Below are positions 61,789 through 64,000 of a stretch of DNA of 64,000 bases, in pieces. The stretch spans positions 372,001-436,000 of the forward strand of contig NZ_JAUCEU010000007.1 of NCBI RefSeq assembly GCF_030348765.1. The letters run 5' to 3'. This DNA is from Neobacillus sp. CF12. Its GTDB lineage: Bacteria; Bacillota; Bacilli; Bacillales; Cytobacillaceae. The notes under the pieces are model-generated. The model saw only the letters and a program-made list of their open reading frames with translations, did not search any database and was not told the origin of the DNA. How positions within the stretch are numbered: the first letter of the stretch is position 1; the number at the start of each line of letters is the position of its first letter. Made by a program: the position numbers and the translations under genes.

Positions 61789-62874
61789 ATGTCAACGAAA
61801 GAACAGTTATCACCCTTTCAAGCTTCAATATTGATTTATTTAATCCAGTCTGGTGTTACATTATTTTCTTTACCCAGACTTGTTGCCGAAGCCTTTGGTA
61901 CCAACGGATGGATTGGGCTTATCATAATTTCTATTATTGTAAATCTCAATCTTGTACTAATTTGGCTCGTTTTTAAATTAAGTAAAGGGAAGTCAATGTT
62001 TGAAATTATAGCCATTTTTCCAAAATGGCTAACCCTGCCATTTTGTTCGTTTATTGCTATCATATGGATGCTTTTAGGTGTATTTGTGATGGTGAAGTTT
62101 TCAATGATCCTTAAGATGTTGTTTTACCAAAATGTATCCCTTTTTTACTTCTTCTCAATGGGATATATATTAACCTATTTGTTGGTTAAAAAGGATCTCT
62201 ATCAAATTGCAAAAGCAACGGTTGTTTTATTTTATTTTACCGTTTGGACTGTTTTTTTATTAGCTTTCCACCTGCCAGAATTCAGCTTTTTGCGGCTTAC
62301 GCCGTTTATATTTAAAGGTGATACGGATATGTTGAATGGGGGGATGTCTATTTTCACAGCCCTTTTAGGCTATGAACTGTCCATCTTATTTATCCATATG
62401 ATCGAGAGAAAACAATTAAAATCTCTTATAGCAGGAAATTCTATTACATCACTCATATATTTTGGAGTGACTTTCGTCAGTTTTGGCTTTTTTAGTTTCG
62501 AGCAGTTGTTAAAGGAAATGTACCCGGTCGTAACTTTGTTGGGGTATATATCTTTTCCTGTCCTTGAAAGGGTAGAGAATTTTACATTTTCTGTTTTTGG
62601 TTTAAAGGTACTAATGACGACGGTCATGTATTTATGGGGTGCAAAAGAATTATTACAGTACCAATTTATAAGGGTAAAATCAAACTTACTTGTAATTGGA
62701 ATAATGATAGTAGTCTTCATGGCGTCTTTTATTCCAAAGGTTCTTAAAGATGTAGAAGAATGGTTAACGTATATTACCTATGCGGCTTCTGCAATTGCAT
62801 TTTTAGTACCAATATTTTTATTACTAACCGTTCTACTCACAAAAATAATGAACAGGAACCCAGCCAATGAATAA
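61789..62874 (+). CDS. gerKB: Spore germination receptor subunit B (GerAB/GerKB family)
   Basis: A 361-aa integral membrane protein with about ten transmembrane helices, of the APC-superfamily-like GerAB/ArcD/ProY family, which carries the nutrient-binding pocket. The N-terminal SPFQASILIYLIQSGVTLF and LPRLVAEAFGTNGW segments are typical. AAAGGGG precedes the ATG, 15 bp after subunit A. Its stop codon overlaps the start of subunit C by 8 bp, so the two are probably translationally coupled. The germinant cannot be predicted. Confidence 0.93.
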   Translation: MSTKEQLSPFQASILIYLIQSGVTLFSLPRLVAEAFGTNGWIGLIIISIIVNLNLVLIWLVFKLSKGKSMFEIIAIFPKWLTLPFCSFIAIIWMLLGVFVMVKFSMILKMLFYQNVSLFYFFSMGYILTYLLVKKDLYQIAKATVVLFYFTVWTVFLLAFHLPEFSFLRLTPFIFKGDTDMLNGGMSIFTALLGYELSILFIHMIERKQLKSLIAGNSITSLIYFGVTFVSFGFFSFEQLLKEMYPVVTLLGYISFPVLERVENFTFSVFGLKVLMTTVMYLWGAKELLQYQFIRVKSNLLVIGIMIVVFMASFIPKVLKDVEEWLTYITYAASAIAFLVPIFLLLTVLLTKIMNRNPANE

Positions 62875-63955
62875 GCTTTTTGGAATTTTAATAATCATTT
62901 TACTGACTGGATGTGCCGAGCAACGGATAATAGATGATTTAGCACTAATGAATGCGGTAGGCTTTGATCTCACGGAGAACGAAAGTAATCCCTTAAAATA
63001 TACGGCTACTTTCCCAATCATAACAAAAGATGGAAACTATGATCGAAAAACAATCATTGTGGATGGAAAATCAAGTAAAGATGCCAGAGAAAAAGTAAGA
63101 TTTAAGACAAATTTTAAACTAGAAAGCGGGCAGCTTCGTGTTTCTTTGTTTGGCCAGAAATTAGCGAAACAGGGGATGCTACCTTATTTAAATTCCTTAG
63201 TTCGTGATTCAAGTATCGGTACGCGATTAAAGTTGGCTTTAGCTGAAGATGAAGCCAGTGAAGTTCTATTGCTGCAGATAAAAAACGAAGGCCAAAATGC
63301 AACATATCTAGAACAGTTCTTAACAAAGTTGAATAGAGAAAATTTTAGAGTGAATTATAATATTTATCAATTTCTTAGAGATTATTATGACGACGGAATA
63401 GATCCAATTCTGCCCGTCTTTAAAGTTGAGAAAAACAACATAGCATTTAATGGTATTGGTTTATTTCATGAGGATAAACTTGTTGAAATACTTAAGCCAT
63501 CTGAAGCCCGATATCTTTACCTATTTCGAGAAGAAATGCAAAAAGGTGTTTTTGTCGAACAGATCGATGTAGGGGAGGAAGGTATGGCCTCAATCATGCT
63601 TAATTACGAACTAAATAATCACCGAATTGAGGTTCACACAACACGAAAGAAGGCATCTATTTATATAGAATTAATCGGGGATGTTGTAGAATATACAGGA
63701 AAAGAGGACGTTTCCGATCCCAAAATACAAAAAAAAATTGAGAAGATTATTACAAAGAAAATTAATCAGGAAGGAAAGGAACTCATATTAAAATTGCAGA
63801 AACTCCAGGTTGATCCACTTGGAATTAATCGATATGTACGAAATAAAATGACCTACAAGGAATGGAAAGCTTTAAATCAATATCAAGCCTACCAGGATAT
63901 GAATATAAATGTCGAGGCTAATGTTATTTTAAACAGTTCAGGAAAGTGGAAGTAG
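62867..63955 (+). CDS. gerKC: Spore germination receptor lipoprotein subunit C (GerAC/GerKC family)
   Basis: A 362-aa lipoprotein: the signal NKLFGILIIILLTGC gives a lipobox LTGC with the lipidated Cys at residue 16. The three-domain GerAC fold follows, with LMNAVGFDL, FKVEKNNIAFNGIGLF and the C-terminal NQEGKELILKLQK region. It overlaps subunit B by 8 bp and ends 6 bp before the terminator that closes the window. All three core receptor subunits are intact; no small D subunit gene is present between or right after them. Confidence 0.94.
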   Translation: MNKLFGILIIILLTGCAEQRIIDDLALMNAVGFDLTENESNPLKYTATFPIITKDGNYDRKTIIVDGKSSKDAREKVRFKTNFKLESGQLRVSLFGQKLAKQGMLPYLNSLVRDSSIGTRLKLALAEDEASEVLLLQIKNEGQNATYLEQFLTKLNRENFRVNYNIYQFLRDYYDDGIDPILPVFKVEKNNIAFNGIGLFHEDKLVEILKPSEARYLYLFREEMQKGVFVEQIDVGEEGMASIMLNYELNNHRIEVHTTRKKASIYIELIGDVVEYTGKEDVSDPKIQKKIEKIITKKINQEGKELILKLQKLQVDPLGINRYVRNKMTYKEWKALNQYQAYQDMNINVEANVILNSSGKWK

Positions 63956-63961
63956 GACATA

Positions 63962-64000
63962 ACAAAAAATAATCCACCAAGTGAGTGGATTATTTTTTGT
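63962..64000 (+). terminator. Terminator of the germination receptor operon
   Basis: Perfect 16-bp arms (63962-63977 and 63985-64000) with a 7-nt loop. The distal arm includes six T and reaches the window end. Confidence 0.9.

Noticed and set aside
1..64000. tRNA or rRNA genes, CRISPR arrays, insertion sequences, prophage or integration sites
   Set aside because: No repeat-spacer array, transposase-like protein, integrase or tRNA-like fold was noticed when reading both strands; a covariance-model scan would settle the RNA question.

Overview
The window is a piece of a low-GC, endospore-forming Bacillaceae chromosome. A relative of Neobacillus or Bacillus fits best. The evidence is the strong AGGAGG-type ribosome binding sites with occasional TTG and GTG starts, the GerA-type germination operon, the T-box proBA operon, the SigL/RocR arginine-degradation operon, nrnB, and the DUF1292 and DUF2935 genes. 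I see no rRNA, tRNA, CRISPR, phage or insertion sequence. Most of it reads as ordinary chromosome rich in catabolic and detoxification genes.

Region 1 (1-11.3 kb) opens with the 3' part of a secreted 5'-nucleotidase. It is followed by an iron alcohol dehydrogenase plus thioesterase pair, pepF, a pseudouridine synthase, a manganese-type CDF exporter, a TetR/MFS efflux pair, and two convergent small genes that share one terminator palindrome.

Region 2 (11.3-22.2 kb) is a reductive pyrimidine-degradation island: preT-preA (dihydropyrimidine dehydrogenase), dihydropyrimidinase, an NCS1 permease with a small companion gene, a PucR-type regulator, CoA-acylating malonate-semialdehyde dehydrogenase and a class III omega-aminotransferase. 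Uracil or thymine would be imported, reduced, ring-opened, transaminated and oxidised to acetyl- or propionyl-CoA. The N-carbamoyl-beta-alanine amidohydrolase is not in the island.

Region 3 (22.2-36.8 kb) holds a two-gene multicopper oxidase whose copper ligands are split between the two proteins, an SF1 helicase, T-box-proBA, a YqcI/YcgG protein, a nuclease-helicase fusion of XPD type, a SatD/DUF3307 pair, a DJ-1/PfpI protein and small genes.

Region 4 (36.9-50.2 kb) begins with rocR divergent from rocA-rocD-rocG, with two RocR-type palindromes and a consensus sigma-54 promoter. Together these convert ornithine to glutamate semialdehyde, glutamate and 2-oxoglutarate. Then come an aldehyde dehydrogenase, a TetR/thiolase/MBL group, and an XRE-cupin regulator divergent from an esterase-DoxX-dioxygenase operon resembling quinone or catechol detoxification genes.

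Region 5 (50.3-64 kb) holds trhO, a GH18 glycosidase, a membrane metallophosphoesterase, the phenylalanine hydroxylase pair (pterin carbinolamine dehydratase plus a long Bacillus-type hydroxylase), a repetitive DUF6944-type protein next to a patatin phospholipase and nrnB, CMD and DUF2935 genes, and a complete gerKA-KB-KC-type germinant receptor operon ending in a perfect terminator at the window edge.

No single undescribed system is obvious. The strongest leads are the complementary multicopper oxidase halves, the repetitive-protein/patatin pair, the incomplete pyrimidine island with its unusual promoter repeats, and the palindrome that encodes the C-termini of two convergent proteins.
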